The position numbers were made by a program, and so were the translations under genes. A model generated the notes under the pieces. The model saw nothing but the letters and a program-made list of their open reading frames with translations, was not told the DNA's origin and ran no database searches. This document shows, in pieces, positions 42,029-50,927 of a DNA stretch of 56,453 bases. The stretch is from the NCBI GenBank assembly GCA_902784855.1, contig CACZWQ010000007.1, positions 7,498 to 63,950 of the forward strand. The letters run 5' to 3'. Positions within the stretch are counted from its first letter, which is position 1. Every line of letters begins with the position of its first letter. The stretch is from an uncultured Ruminococcus sp. (GTDB lineage: Bacteria; Bacillota; Clostridia; Oscillospirales; Acutalibacteraceae).

Positions 42029-43582
42029 ATGCAAAAGGTATTGATTATCGGCGCGGGCCCCGCGGGATTGACGGCGGCTTACGAGCTGATGGATAAAAGC
42101 AGGGACTATGAGGTGATCGTCTTTGAGGAGAGCGACCGCTTCGGCGGCATCTCCCGCACGGTCAACTACAAGGGCAACCGCATGGACATGGGCGGCCACC
42201 GCTTCTTCTCCAAGGTGCCCGAGGTCAACGCGTGGTGGGAAAAGATGTTGCCCACGCAGGGCGCGATGCCCTATGACGATGTGGTGCTCGGACGCGCCTC
42301 CACCGTGGTGCCCGGCGGCCCCGACCCCGAAAAGACCGACAGGGTCATGCTGCGCCGGAACCGCCTCTCGCGCATTTTCTTCAACGCCCGCTTTTTTGAC
42401 TATCCGATCTCGCTCAAATTCGAGACCATCCGCAACATGGGCTTCGGCACCACGATCGCGGTGGGCTTCAGCTACCTGAAAAGCGCCGTCTTTAAGCGCA
42501 AGGAGAACTCGCTGGAGGATTTTTACATCAACCGCTTCGGCAAGAAGCTCTATTCGATGTTTTTTGAGAACTACACCGAGAACCTCTGGGGCAGACACCC
42601 CTCCGATATCTCGCCCGAATGGGGCGCCCAGCGCGTCAAGGGACTTTCGATCAAGGCGGTGCTCGGCGACATCTTCGGCAAGCTGTTCAAGAAGAAGAAC
42701 CGCAAGGTGGAGACTTCGCTGATCGAGGAATTTGCCTATCCCAAGCTCGGCCCCGGTCAGCTGTGGGATCTCACCGCCGCCGACTTTGAGAAGATGGGCG
42801 GCACCATCATCCTCAACGCCAAGGTCGTCAACCTCATCAAGCAGGGCGACAGGCTGACGGGGCTTGTCTATGAGCAGGACGGCAAGCGGATCACCGTCGA
42901 GGGCGACTATATCATCTCGTCCATGCCCGTCAAGGATCTGGTCGCGGGCATGAACGACGTGCCCGAAAACTTCCGCGCGATCGCCGAAGGGCTGCCGTAT
43001 CGCGACTATATGACCGTGGGCGTGCTGATCCCGCACCTCAACCTCAAAAACGAGACCAAGACCAAGACGATGGGCAACATCGTGCCCGACAACTGGGTCT
43101 ACGTCCACGACAGAAACGTCAAGATGGGACGCTTTCAGATCTACAACAACTGGTCGCCCTACATGGTCAGCGACATCGAGCACACCGTCTGGATGGGACT
43201 GGAGTACTTCTGCAACGAGGGCGACGAGATGTGGTCGATGTCCGACCGGGATTTCGGCAGGATGGGCGTGTCCGAGATGGTGAAAATGGGCTTGATCGGC
43301 AGCGAGGACGAGGTGCTCGACTTCCACGTGGAGCGCGTCAAGAAGGCATATCCCGCCTACTTCGACACCTATGAGCAGATGGACGAGCTGCGCGCGTATC
43401 TCGATTCCATCCCCAACCTGTTCTGCGTCGGCAGAAACGGTCAGCACCGCTACAACAATATTGACCACAGCATGTGCACCTCCTTTGAGGCGGTCAAAAA
43501 CATCCTCTCGGGCGAGACGGGCAAGGACAATATCTGGAACGTCAACACCGAGAAAGAATATCACGAGGAAAGCAAGTCATGA
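42029..43582 (+). CDS. NAD(P)/FAD-dependent oxidoreductase (UDP-galactopyranose mutase/PPOX-like)
   Basis: 517 aa; AAAAGGTG lies 8 nt upstream. Dinucleotide-binding [18 protein letters not shown], then [30 protein letters not shown], the layout of the UGM/protoporphyrinogen-oxidase superfamily. [37 protein letters not shown] is a conserved block of the sugar-linked branch. The C-terminus has the second FAD contact region [20 protein letters not shown]. Actual substrate is uncertain; context with GtrA and a GT-C enzyme suggests a role in making a lipid-linked sugar. The next gene starts inside its stop codon. Confidence 0.85.
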   Translation: MQKVLIIGAGPAGLTAAYELMDKSRDYEVIVFEESDRFGGISRTVNYKGNRMDMGGHRFFSKVPEVNAWWEKMLPTQGAMPYDDVVLGRASTVVPGGPDPEKTDRVMLRRNRLSRIFFNARFFDYPISLKFETIRNMGFGTTIAVGFSYLKSAVFKRKENSLEDFYINRFGKKLYSMFFENYTENLWGRHPSDISPEWGAQRVKGLSIKAVLGDIFGKLFKKKNRKVETSLIEEFAYPKLGPGQLWDLTAADFEKMGGTIILNAKVVNLIKQGDRLTGLVYEQDGKRITVEGDYIISSMPVKDLVAGMNDVPENFRAIAEGLPYRDYMTVGVLIPHLNLKNETKTKTMGNIVPDNWVYVHDRNVKMGRFQIYNNWSPYMVSDIEHTVWMGLEYFCNEGDEMWSMSDRDFGRMGVSEMVKMGLIGSEDEVLDFHVERVKKAYPAYFDTYEQMDELRAYLDSIPNLFCVGRNGQHRYNNIDHSMCTSFEAVKNILSGETGKDNIWNVNTEKEYHEESKS

Positions 43583-45229
43583 GCAAGAGAAAAAAGATCA
43601 AAAAAAAAGCCGACCAAGCAGACGGAGCAGACGAAGCAGACGGCGCTCGACCGCTTTTTCGGGACGCTTGACAAGCACCCGTATCTCTTTACCGCCTTGG
43701 CGTGTGTGCTGATGCTCCCGCTCGGCTTCGCGCAGGTCGAGAACATCACCCCCTTCGGCATCGTCATCGAGGCGATCCTCTGGATCGCCGGCGCGACGGC
43801 ATTCGTCGCCTTCTGCCGCCCGAGCAACAAGCGGAATGTCAATATCTACCTGATCGTCTCCTCGGCAGCGCTTGCGATCGGCTACTCGGCGCTCGTCCAC
43901 TATGACAGTCAGCTTTCATGGTGGCTGTTTGCCCCGGTCCTGATCGGCTTGGCGCAGCTCGCGGTCGTGCTGCAGCGGGAGAAAAAGCTCACCGCCGACC
44001 GTCTGGTGCTCATGATGATCCTGCTGGGCGTCGCGGCGCGCTACAGCTATTGCCTGATGCACGACTACACGCAGATGCAGCACGACATGGGAGTTTTTCT
44101 CGGCGACATCGGTCACGCGGGCTACATCAGCTACTGGTACGAAAACGGCTTCACGCTGCCCGAATTCGACGTCACGCGTTACTGGCAGTTCTATCATCCG
44201 CCGCTGCACCATATCCTCATGGCGGGGCTGCTGCATTTCTTCACCGATTTCTTCGGCATGCCGTTTGATACGGCGAAGGAAGCTATCCAAATCCTGCCGA
44301 TGCTCTATTCCGCCCTGTGCATGGTCGTCTGCCGCAGCATTTTCAGGCGCGTCGGACTCAAGGGCGGCGGCTTGGCGGCGGCGATGCTCATCGTTTGCTT
44401 CTACCCGACCTTTATCATCTGGAGCGGCGCCTACAACAACGATATCCTCACCACCCTGCTCATGCTGCTCGCGATCCTGTGGACGCTCAAATGGGCGGAA
44501 AAGCCCACCCTGCTGCGCATTTTGCCGATCGCGCTCTGCGTCGGCTGCGGCATGATGTCAAAGCTCTCGGCGTGGATGGTCGCGCCCGCGATCGCGATGG
44601 TGTTTTTGTGGGTGTTCATCCGGAATATCCGCAAGCCGCTGCGCTTCATCGGGCAGTATGCTGCCTTCGGCGCGGTCTGTGCGCCGCTGGCGCTCTGGTG
44701 GGGCGTGCGCAATCTGATCAAGTTCGAGATCCCGCTCACCTATGTGCCCGACCCGAATTTGTCGGTTATGTCCGTCGAGGATACGCCCGTGCTGCAGCGG
44801 CTGTTTGATTTCAGCTTCGCGCAGCTAAGCTACCCGTTTGAGGCGTTCACGATGTACGGCGCGCCCTACAACGAGTATAATCCGCTGATGGGACTGATCA
44901 AGACCTCGCTTTTCGATGAGTACAACGAGGATCTGACCTTTGCGCCGCTGATGACGGTGTTCGTCGTGCTGGCGCTCGTGCTGACGGTGCTGAGCGTCGC
45001 GGGGTATCTGATCATGCTGTTCAAAAAGCACGACGGCATGGATGTGATGACCAAGCTGTTTTTCACGGTCATCCTCCTGACGATCCTGATTTCGTACTAT
45101 GCGTTCTGCTTCCAGTTCCCCTATGTCTGCACGGAGAACATCCGCTACTGCATTCCCGTCATCCCGATCCTCGCCATGGGCTTCGGGTTCGGCATACAGC
45201 TTTTGAAGAAAAAGAAAACGGCTGCCTAG
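43579..45229 (+). CDS. GT-C (GT39/ArnT-like) glycosyltransferase split by a 9-A tract
   Basis: The ATG at 43579 overlaps the previous stop (ATGA) and reads [13 protein letters not shown], then stops at about codon 31. Starting from the nine A's at 43600-43608, the next frame reads [20 protein letters not shown] and then LDKHPYLF into the first helix, and stays open to 45229. Removing one A gives one continuous protein of ~550 residues. In the long frame the only starts are TTG 43697 or later, already in helix 1. About eleven helices and the GT-C acidic loop ([33 protein letters not shown]) are visible. It is either a sequencing/assembly indel, phase variation, or transcriptional slippage. Confidence 0.8.
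43600..43608 (+). repeat. Homopolymer A9 at the frameshift
   Basis: Nine consecutive A's; one fewer restores the frame of the glycosyltransferase. A second A6 run lies 10 nt upstream, and 9-bp units (AAGCAGACG, GAGCAGACG, AAGCAGACG) follow at 43615-43641. Confidence 0.9.
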
Positions 45230-45246
45230 CAGCCGTTTTGTTTTTG
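45215..45246 (+). terminator. Terminator of the glycosyltransferase operon
   Basis: AAAACGGCTG paired with CAGCCGTTTT around CCTAG, then GTTTTTG. The loop contains the stop codon of the coding sequence. Confidence 0.85.
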
Positions 45247-45316
45247 CCGGAAAGACGGTATTATAAACCCTTTGCCGGTTCCTTGATGTAAGCCTTTAGT
45301 TGTTCGCTCGTTAATG

Positions 45317-46297
45317 TTACAGTTGAAAAACAAGATAAAGGTTACACAGCTCGTAGATCACGGCGTAGGACGCGAAAAAGCTGATCGCCATCGGCAGGTT
45401 CACGCCGCCGCGCGTCTCGAGCGTCTTGTTGATGTCGCTGTTTTGTTCCTCGGATTTGATTTGATTGATCTGTTGCTGACAATGCCTGTAATAGAGCTTG
45501 TTCGCGGCGACGCCGCTGAATACCATCACGCCGATGCGCAGCAGGCTGAGCATCGCGCTGATAAAGAGCATCATCATCTTATCCGCGCCGAGCGAGTTGG
45601 TCTGCACGCTGGTCAGCAGGTCGACATACTCCATCTGCATCATCCAGCTGTTCGCCATCATCAGCGCGGTGGAGCCGAGCACGATGCCGATGTTCAGCAG
45701 GCTGAGCACGATGCCGAGCACATACATCTTGCGGTAGATAAAGTAGGCGCCCGTGAACAGAAAAGCGGAAAAATTGAACTTGCCCGAGTTGAACTTTTTG
45801 ATGCGGTTGAACACCAAGAGGTAGTAGGGCGTGTTCTTGCCGATGAACTTTGCCGGTTCGCCCACCTTGACATTCTCGCCGATCTCTTCCTCGCTGTTTA
45901 GCCCTGCCAGCGGGTCAAACATCTGCGCGCCGCCCGCGCCGAAGCCGAAGGGGATGCCCTGCGGACCGCGCGGCTGTTGCTGTCCGTTGTCCTGCGAGGT
46001 CCTGTCCTGTGATTGGAGCGGATAGCCGCAGGTGCTGCAATAAAAGGCGGTCTTTTCGTTTTCCGCCTGACACCGCGGGCAGTGTATCACGGTGGGTGCT
46101 TCCGCGTCAGGCTGTGTATCGTCGTCGGGATTTTCGAAGTTAAAGCCCTGTGCGTGTCTGCTCTCATAAAAACAATGGCCGAGCTCCTCGAAGCATTCGC
46201 GGTGGTGCGGGGCGCCGCATTCGGGGCACACCACCACGTCGTCGCCGTTCTCAAACCGCTTCTGACAGACGGGACAGGTATATTGAGTAAATTCCAT
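45317..46297 (-). CDS. Membrane protein with N-terminal prokaryotic RING-like finger and DUF2628-like region
   Basis: 326 aa from ATG 46297; ATGGAGG (46303-46309) is its ribosome site, so the ATG at 46309 is not the start. Residues 4-40 form a RING/treble-clef cluster: CPVC...CPECGAPHHRECFEEL, with Cys and His spaced C-x2-C-x(12-13)-C-x2-C-x3-H-H-x2-C. A second zinc ribbon (CPRC...CSTCGYPL, ~72-92) follows. A Gln/Gly/Pro-rich linker leads to four helices from ~185 onward (FSAFLFTGAYFIYRKMYVLG, the DUF2628 look). Topology suggests zinc fingers in the cytoplasm. Function unknown. Confidence 0.8.
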   Translation of the reverse strand: MEFTQYTCPVCQKRFENGDDVVVCPECGAPHHRECFEELGHCFYESRHAQGFNFENPDDDTQPDAEAPTVIHCPRCQAENEKTAFYCSTCGYPLQSQDRTSQDNGQQQPRGPQGIPFGFGAGGAQMFDPLAGLNSEEEIGENVKVGEPAKFIGKNTPYYLLVFNRIKKFNSGKFNFSAFLFTGAYFIYRKMYVLGIVLSLLNIGIVLGSTALMMANSWMMQMEYVDLLTSVQTNSLGADKMMMLFISAMLSLLRIGVMVFSGVAANKLYYRHCQQQINQIKSEEQNSDINKTLETRGGVNLPMAISFFASYAVIYELCNLYLVFQL

Positions 46298-46327
46298 AAA
46301 ATCCTCCATACTGATTCGTATTTATTT

Positions 46328-46356
46328 ATTATATCAAAAAAAAGCAGATAATGCAA
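46328..46356 (-). promoter_or_regulatory. Promoter of the RING/DUF2628 gene
   Basis: Minus strand: TTGCAT (46351-46356), 17-nt spacer, TATAAT (46328-46333) with TGA before it. Confidence 0.7.
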
Positions 46357-46378
46357 CTAAAAATCGGAAGAAAATAAG

Positions 46379-46407
46379 TTTACATTTCCCGGGAACTTTG
46401 TTATAAT
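46379..46407 (+). promoter_or_regulatory. Promoter of prfB
   Basis: TTTACA (46379-46384), 17-nt spacer, TATAAT (46402-46407). It is back to back with the minus-strand promoter, 22 bp away. Confidence 0.8.
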
Positions 46408-46444
46408 AATAACATAGAGAAAGTATAGACAGCGAGGGTGGATT

Positions 46445-47563
46445 ATGGTACAGTTTGAAGAATTGATGCTCAGCCTGCAGGCGCTCAAGCCCGAGATCGA
46501 CGATCTTTCGGACGCGCTGGGCATGAACAGTATGAAAAAAGAGATCCAACAGTTAGAGCTGAAGGCGACCGAGCCGGGCTTCTGGGACGATGTGGAGAAA
46601 TCGCAGCAGGTGCTGCAAAAGACGGGCGCCCTCAAGGGCAAGGTCGAGGCATACGAGGCGCTGGTGTCCAAATACGAGGACGCGCAGGCATTGATCGAGC
46701 TTGCCAACGAGGAGGAGGATCTGTCGCTGCTCGATGAAGCGCAGAGCGAGGTCGACGGCGTGCGCGAGATCCTCGAAAAGCAGCGCTTGGAGACGCTGCT
46801 CACGGGAGAGTATGACAAGAACAACGCGATCCTCACCTTCCATGCCGGCTCGGGCGGCACCGAGGCGCAGGACTGGGCGGAAATGCTCTATCGCATGTAC
46901 ACCCGCTGGGCGGAAGCCCACGGCTTCAAGGTCAAGGAGGTCGACTACCTCGACGGCGACGAAGCGGGCTTGAAGAGCGCCGTGCTGCTGATCGAGGGCG
47001 AGAACGCCTACGGCTATCTTAAAAGCGAGGCGGGCGTCCACCGTCTGGTGCGCGTGTCTCCCTTTGATTCGCAGGGCAGACGGCACACGAGCTTTTCCTC
47101 GCTGGAGGTCATGCCCGAGATCGACGACACCATTGAGGTGAACATCCCGCCCGAGGAGATCAAGATGGACGTCTACCGCGCGAGCGGCGCAGGCGGTCAG
47201 AAGGTCAACAAAACCTCGTCGGCGGTACGTCTGACACATATCCCGACGGGCATCGTCGTCGCGTCTCAGGTGGAGCGCAGCCAGTATCAGAACCGCGACG
47301 TGGCGATGAAAATGCTGGTTTCCAAGCTGATGGAGATCAAGGAGCGCGAGCATTTGGAGCGCATTGAGGACATCAAGGGCGTGCAGAAGGAGATCACCTG
47401 GGGTTCTCAGATACGCAGCTATGTCTTTATGCCCTATACCATGGTCAAGGATCACCGCACGGGCTTCGAGACGGGCAACGTGCAGGGCGTCATGGACGGC
47501 GACCTCGACGGCTTTATCAACGCCTATTTGAAGTGCGCGAGTCAGGGAACGCTGCAAAAGTAA
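46445..47563 (+). CDS. prfB: Peptide chain release factor 2
   Basis: 372 aa, one uninterrupted frame from ATG 46445. Reads UGA and UAA stops. The specificity motif is SPF (~206-208, VRVSPFDSQGRRHTSF), diagnostic of RF2, and the catalytic GGQ is at ~250-252 (SGAGGQKVNKTSSAVRLTH). The N-terminal coiled domain has ATEPGFWDD. The programmed +1 frameshift at codon ~26 seen in many prfB genes (in-frame TGA after CUU) is absent, so the usual autoregulation is missing here. Confidence 0.97.
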   Translation: MVQFEELMLSLQALKPEIDDLSDALGMNSMKKEIQQLELKATEPGFWDDVEKSQQVLQKTGALKGKVEAYEALVSKYEDAQALIELANEEEDLSLLDEAQSEVDGVREILEKQRLETLLTGEYDKNNAILTFHAGSGGTEAQDWAEMLYRMYTRWAEAHGFKVKEVDYLDGDEAGLKSAVLLIEGENAYGYLKSEAGVHRLVRVSPFDSQGRRHTSFSSLEVMPEIDDTIEVNIPPEEIKMDVYRASGAGGQKVNKTSSAVRLTHIPTGIVVASQVERSQYQNRDVAMKMLVSKLMEIKEREHLERIEDIKGVQKEITWGSQIRSYVFMPYTMVKDHRTGFETGNVQGVMDGDLDGFINAYLKCASQGTLQK

Positions 47564-47565
47564 AA

Positions 47566-47600
47566 AAGGAAAGGATCGGTTGTAAAACCGATCCTTTTTT
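47566..47600 (+). terminator. Terminator of prfB
   Basis: AAAGGATCGGTT (47570-47581) paired with AACCGATCCTTT (47586-47597) around GTAA, ending in a T run. The symmetry allows use by the converging gene too. Confidence 0.9.
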
Positions 47601-47619
47601 AGTGTTTCGTGTTTAGTGG

Positions 47620-48906
47620 CTAGTGGTTAGTTGCCGGTGATGCGCTGTCTTCGGCGTCCGCGTCGATTTTCTTCACGACCACGCGCATGATGCGCTGGTT
47701 TTCGACCTCCATCACCGTGAAGCGGAAGCCGCCGGCTTCGATGCTCTCGCGCTTTTTCGGGATATTGCCCGCATGCTCCAAGATATAGCCGCCGACCGTC
47801 ACCGCGTCGCTCTCGAGCGCGTCCTCGTCCATGTCGTACAGCTCAAGCATCTCGTACAGTTCAAAGTCGCCGTTGACCAGATATTCGTTGTTGCCGATCT
47901 TATAGTGGGTGTGCTCGATCTCCTCGTCCTCGTCCCAGATCTCGCCGACGATCTCCTCCAGCAGATCCTCCATCGTGACGATGCCCAGCGTGCCGCCGTA
48001 TTCGTCGGTGACGATCGCCATGTGGATGCGGGTGCGCTTGAAGTGGCTGAGGATCTTGCTCAGCTGCATGGTCTTAAAGACGAAATACGGGGTCTGCAGC
48101 AGCGCGCGCAGGTCGGGGGTGTTGCCGTCGGCAAGCCCCTCCAGATAGTCGCGCGTGTGCAGGATGCCGATGATGTTGTCGGTCGTGTTCTCATACACGG
48201 GGATGCGGGAATAGCGGTTCTCGAAGATGACCTCCTTGATCTTTTCCGCGCTGTCCTCGACGTTGAGGAACACCACGTCGACGCGCGGCGTGAGGATCTC
48301 TTCGGCGGTGGTCTCGTCAAAGTCGAGCGCCGAGCGCACCATTTCGCTCTCGCTCTCCTCCAGCACGCCCTCCTCCTCGATGCTCTCGACGATGTATTTC
48401 AGCTCGTTTTCGGTGACGCTGGGCGCGTCGTTTTCGCCGCCCGCGATTTTCAGGGCAAGCGATTTGAGCTTGAGGAATACGAACACCAGCGGCGTGAGCA
48501 CGATCATCAGCACCTTCAAAAAGCCGGCCGTGCGCAGCGAGAAGCTGTCACAGTGCTCCCGGGCAAGGCACTTGGGGATGACCTCGCCGAAGGTCAGCAC
48601 CAGCAGGGTCGTGACGCCCGTGGCGATCGCGGAGCCGTAGTTCTCGTTGATTTTCAGGCACAGCACCGTCGCCAGCGACGAGCAGCCGAGGTTGACGATG
48701 TTGTTGCAAATCAGGATGGCAGTCAGGGCGTTGTCAAAGCGCTCGATGATATATTGCGCATTTTTGGCGTGCCTGTTGCCGTCGTCGGCGCTCTGCTGGA
48801 TACGGATCTTGTTGACAAAAGAAAAAGCCGTCTCCATCGCCGAAAACAGCGCCGAGAGCAAAACAAGCAGGAGGATGACAACACCCATAATTATGTTAGC
48901 GTCCAA
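47620..48906 (-). CDS. CorC/HlyC family membrane protein (CNNM, CBS pair)
   Basis: 428 aa if started at TTG 48906, which has GGAG 11 nt upstream; the GTG at 48918 is fused to that GGAG and the ATG at 48888 has no site. DUF21 transmembrane domain (~1-190) begins [25 protein letters not shown] and contains [15 protein letters not shown] and [22 protein letters not shown] pair (~205-325; [64 protein letters not shown]) and a C-terminal transporter-associated CorC_HlyC domain (~340-420) follow. Proposed Mg2+/cation efflux. Confidence 0.9.
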   Translation of the reverse strand: MDANIIMGVVILLLVLLSALFSAMETAFSFVNKIRIQQSADDGNRHAKNAQYIIERFDNALTAILICNNIVNLGCSSLATVLCLKINENYGSAIATGVTTLLVLTFGEVIPKCLAREHCDSFSLRTAGFLKVLMIVLTPLVFVFLKLKSLALKIAGGENDAPSVTENELKYIVESIEEEGVLEESESEMVRSALDFDETTAEEILTPRVDVVFLNVEDSAEKIKEVIFENRYSRIPVYENTTDNIIGILHTRDYLEGLADGNTPDLRALLQTPYFVFKTMQLSKILSHFKRTRIHMAIVTDEYGGTLGIVTMEDLLEEIVGEIWDEDEEIEHTHYKIGNNEYLVNGDFELYEMLELYDMDEDALESDAVTVGGYILEHAGNIPKKRESIEAGGFRFTVMEVENQRIMRVVVKKIDADAEDSASPATNH

Positions 48907-48998
48907 GTTGATATTCACTCCAAAATAGTATTATACACGATAATGATACTATAATCGGTCGAAATAATTATTGTTTTTAAGAAATATAACGCGAAATC

Positions 48999-49027
48999 TT
49001 GAAAAAGTTTCCGATAGCTGATATAAT
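48999..49027 (+). promoter_or_regulatory. Promoter of the tepA-uppP-ftsK operon
   Basis: TTGAAA (48999-49004), 17-nt spacer, TATAAT (49022-49027) preceded by TGA. The 216-bp spacer 48907-49122 is AT-rich and otherwise holds only a ~85-nt leader. Confidence 0.8.
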
Positions 49028-49122
49028 AGGATGAGATTATCGCGTCTTTGGCATGATCGAGATGCCGCGCGCATAAATATTCAGCGCAAATCGGGGTATG
49101 ATGGTTTCGGAGGTGCATGTTT

Positions 49123-49845
49123 ATGCCGGAAAAACCAACCGATGAGCGCGACGACTTTGTGCCCAATCCCTGCGCCGAGCCGCAGGGCGGGGAGAATAAG
49201 GAAGAGGAGAAGCCCGACGACTTCAACGAATCGGGCTCCGTCATCACCTGCCACAAGGATAAGATCATCCACTGCCTGACCATCATCGGGCAGGTGGAGG
49301 GGCACTATCTGCTGCCGCGCGACAGCAAGACCACCAAATACGAACACATCATCCCGCTTCTGGTGTCCATCGAGGAGGATCCCCGCATCGACGGGCTGCT
49401 GATCCTGCTCAATACCGTGGGCGGCGACGTGGAGGCGGGGCTGGCGATCGCCGAGGTCATCTCGGGGATGAAGAAGCCCACCGTTTCCATCGTGCTCGGC
49501 GGGGGACATTCCATCGGGATACCCCTGGCGGTATCCGCAAAAAAGAGCTTCATCGCCAAAAGCGCGTCGATGACCGTCCATCCCGTGCGCACCACGGGGC
49601 TGACGTTGGGCGTGCCGCAGACCTTTGAGTATTTTCAGCGCATGCAGGACCGCATCACCACCTTTGTGGTGGAGCATTCGGACGTGACGCGCGAGCGTTA
49701 TATGCAGCTGGTGCTCAATACGGGCGAGCTGGTGATGGATGTGGGCACGATACTCGACGGCGAACGCGCCGTGTCCGAGGGACTGATCGACCGGGTCGGA
49801 ACGGTATCGGACGCGATCGAGGCGTTGTATGAGATGACAACGTAA
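49123..49845 (+). CDS. tepA: ClpP-class serine protease, TepA/YmfB type
   Basis: 240 aa from ATG 49123, spaced 7 nt from GGAGGTG (49109-49115); ATG 49117 is too close. An acidic disordered N-terminus (1-~45) precedes the ClpP fold: LLPRDSKTTKYEHIIPLLVSIEED, LLILLNTVGGDVEAGLAIAEVI, catalytic Ser in VLGGGHSIGIPLAV and His in SMTVHPVRTTGLTLG, then GTILDGERAVSEGLIDRVG. TepA is linked to protein export and signal-peptide removal in Bacillus. Preceding a ftsK/spoIIIE-type gene is the usual clostridial context. Confidence 0.9.
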   Translation: MPEKPTDERDDFVPNPCAEPQGGENKEEEKPDDFNESGSVITCHKDKIIHCLTIIGQVEGHYLLPRDSKTTKYEHIIPLLVSIEEDPRIDGLLILLNTVGGDVEAGLAIAEVISGMKKPTVSIVLGGGHSIGIPLAVSAKKSFIAKSASMTVHPVRTTGLTLGVPQTFEYFQRMQDRITTFVVEHSDVTRERYMQLVLNTGELVMDVGTILDGERAVSEGLIDRVGTVSDAIEALYEMTT

Positions 49846-49882
49846 ATCACCGGGCGCAAGCCCGTACATAAAGGAGAAGGTT

Positions 49883-50860
49883 ATGACAATTATCGACGCA
49901 ATCATCCAAGGCGTGGTGCAGGGACTCACCGAATTTCTGCCGGTTTCCAGCAGCGGTCACCTCGCCATCACCCAGCACATCACGGGCACCGCGGGAGAAG
50001 GGAACCTGTTTTTCAACGTCATGCTGCATGTCGGCACGCTCGTCGCGGTCGTGGCGTTTTACCACAAGCTGATCTGGAGCCTGATCAAAGAGTTCTTCCG
50101 CATGCTGGGCGACATTTTCACGGGCAAGTTCAAGTGGAGCAAGATGAATTACGAGCGCAGCCTCATCGTCATGCTTGTTATCGCGCTGCTGCCGCTGTTT
50201 GTTCTGTTCATCCCCATCCCGGGCACGGACATGAAGATCAAGGATCTGGCGGATCTGTTCGCGGGCTCGCAGATTCTGCTGATCACCGCGTTCGCGCTGC
50301 TGGTGACGAGCCTGCTGCTGTTCGTCGGCGACGCCTACCATAAGCGGAACACCGCCCCGACGTCCAAGCACATGGAGCGCAACTACGGCAACCACGGCAC
50401 CCGCGAGAGCTACACCGTCGGCGACGCGCTCTGCGTCGGCTTCATGCAGGTCGCGGCGGCGCTGCTGCCGGGACTGTCGCGCTCCGGCTCGACCCTTGCG
50501 GTGGGCGAGATGCGCGGCATCGACAAGCAGAAGGCGCTCGACTTTACATTTGTTCTGGGCATTCCGTCCATTCTGGCGGCGGCGCTGCTGGAGGGCGTCG
50601 ACGCGATCAAGTCGCCCGAGGGCATCACCGTCGATCTCGGGACCGTCATCGTCGGCGTCGTCGTCTCGGCGGTCGTCGGTTATCTGTCGATCTGGCTGTT
50701 CAAGTGGTTCCTCAAGAGCGACAAAATGATCGTCTTTATCATCTACACCGCCGTCGTCGGCGTCGTGCTGCTGGTGATCTCGCTGCTCGAGATCTCAAAG
50801 GGGCAGAACCTCTTTACGGGTCAGACTGCGGCGCTGTGGCAGCAGGTGCTTCAACCGTAA
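49883..50860 (+). CDS. uppP: Undecaprenyl-diphosphatase
   Basis: 325 aa. A polytopic membrane phosphatase that recycles C55-PP and confers bacitracin tolerance. Motifs: IIQGVVQGLTEFLPVSSSGHLAIT (Glu and SSSGH catalytic loop) and the second PGLSRSGSTLAVG loop with Arg/Ser. About eight helices. A polar insert (KRNTAPTSKHMERNYGNHGTRE, ~155-180) between helices is longer than usual. It fits with uppS at the other end of the window as both feed the same carrier pool. AGGAGAAGG is 8 nt before ATG. Confidence 0.95.
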   Translation: MTIIDAIIQGVVQGLTEFLPVSSSGHLAITQHITGTAGEGNLFFNVMLHVGTLVAVVAFYHKLIWSLIKEFFRMLGDIFTGKFKWSKMNYERSLIVMLVIALLPLFVLFIPIPGTDMKIKDLADLFAGSQILLITAFALLVTSLLLFVGDAYHKRNTAPTSKHMERNYGNHGTRESYTVGDALCVGFMQVAAALLPGLSRSGSTLAVGEMRGIDKQKALDFTFVLGIPSILAAALLEGVDAIKSPEGITVDLGTVIVGVVVSAVVGYLSIWLFKWFLKSDKMIVFIIYTAVVGVVLLVISLLEISKGQNLFTGQTAALWQQVLQP

Positions 50861-50872
50861 CGGCAGGAGAGG

Positions 50873-50898
50873 GCGCGTTTGGATAAGCGCGCCTTTCC
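50873..50898 (+). terminator. Weak hairpin between uppP and ftsK
   Basis: AGGGCGCG / CGCGCCTTT stem across TTTGGATAAG (50877-50896). The tail TTTCCC is short, so it is at most an attenuator. Confidence 0.45.
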
Positions 50899-50927
50899 CG
50901 ATATTATCAAACAAAAGGTGACTTTGA

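Noticed and set aside
41441-43564. A 707-codon minus-strand frame opposite gtrA and the flavoprotein gene
   Set aside because: Antisense shadow of clear family genes with mirror-image composition.
43697-45229. Glycosyltransferase starting at TTG 43697
   Set aside because: That start falls inside the first hydrophobic helix and has no ribosome site, while a coupled ATG at 43579 leads into the same protein if one A of the A9 tract is removed.
46445-46540. Programmed frameshift in prfB
   Set aside because: The reading frame is continuous, with no in-frame TGA near codon 26.
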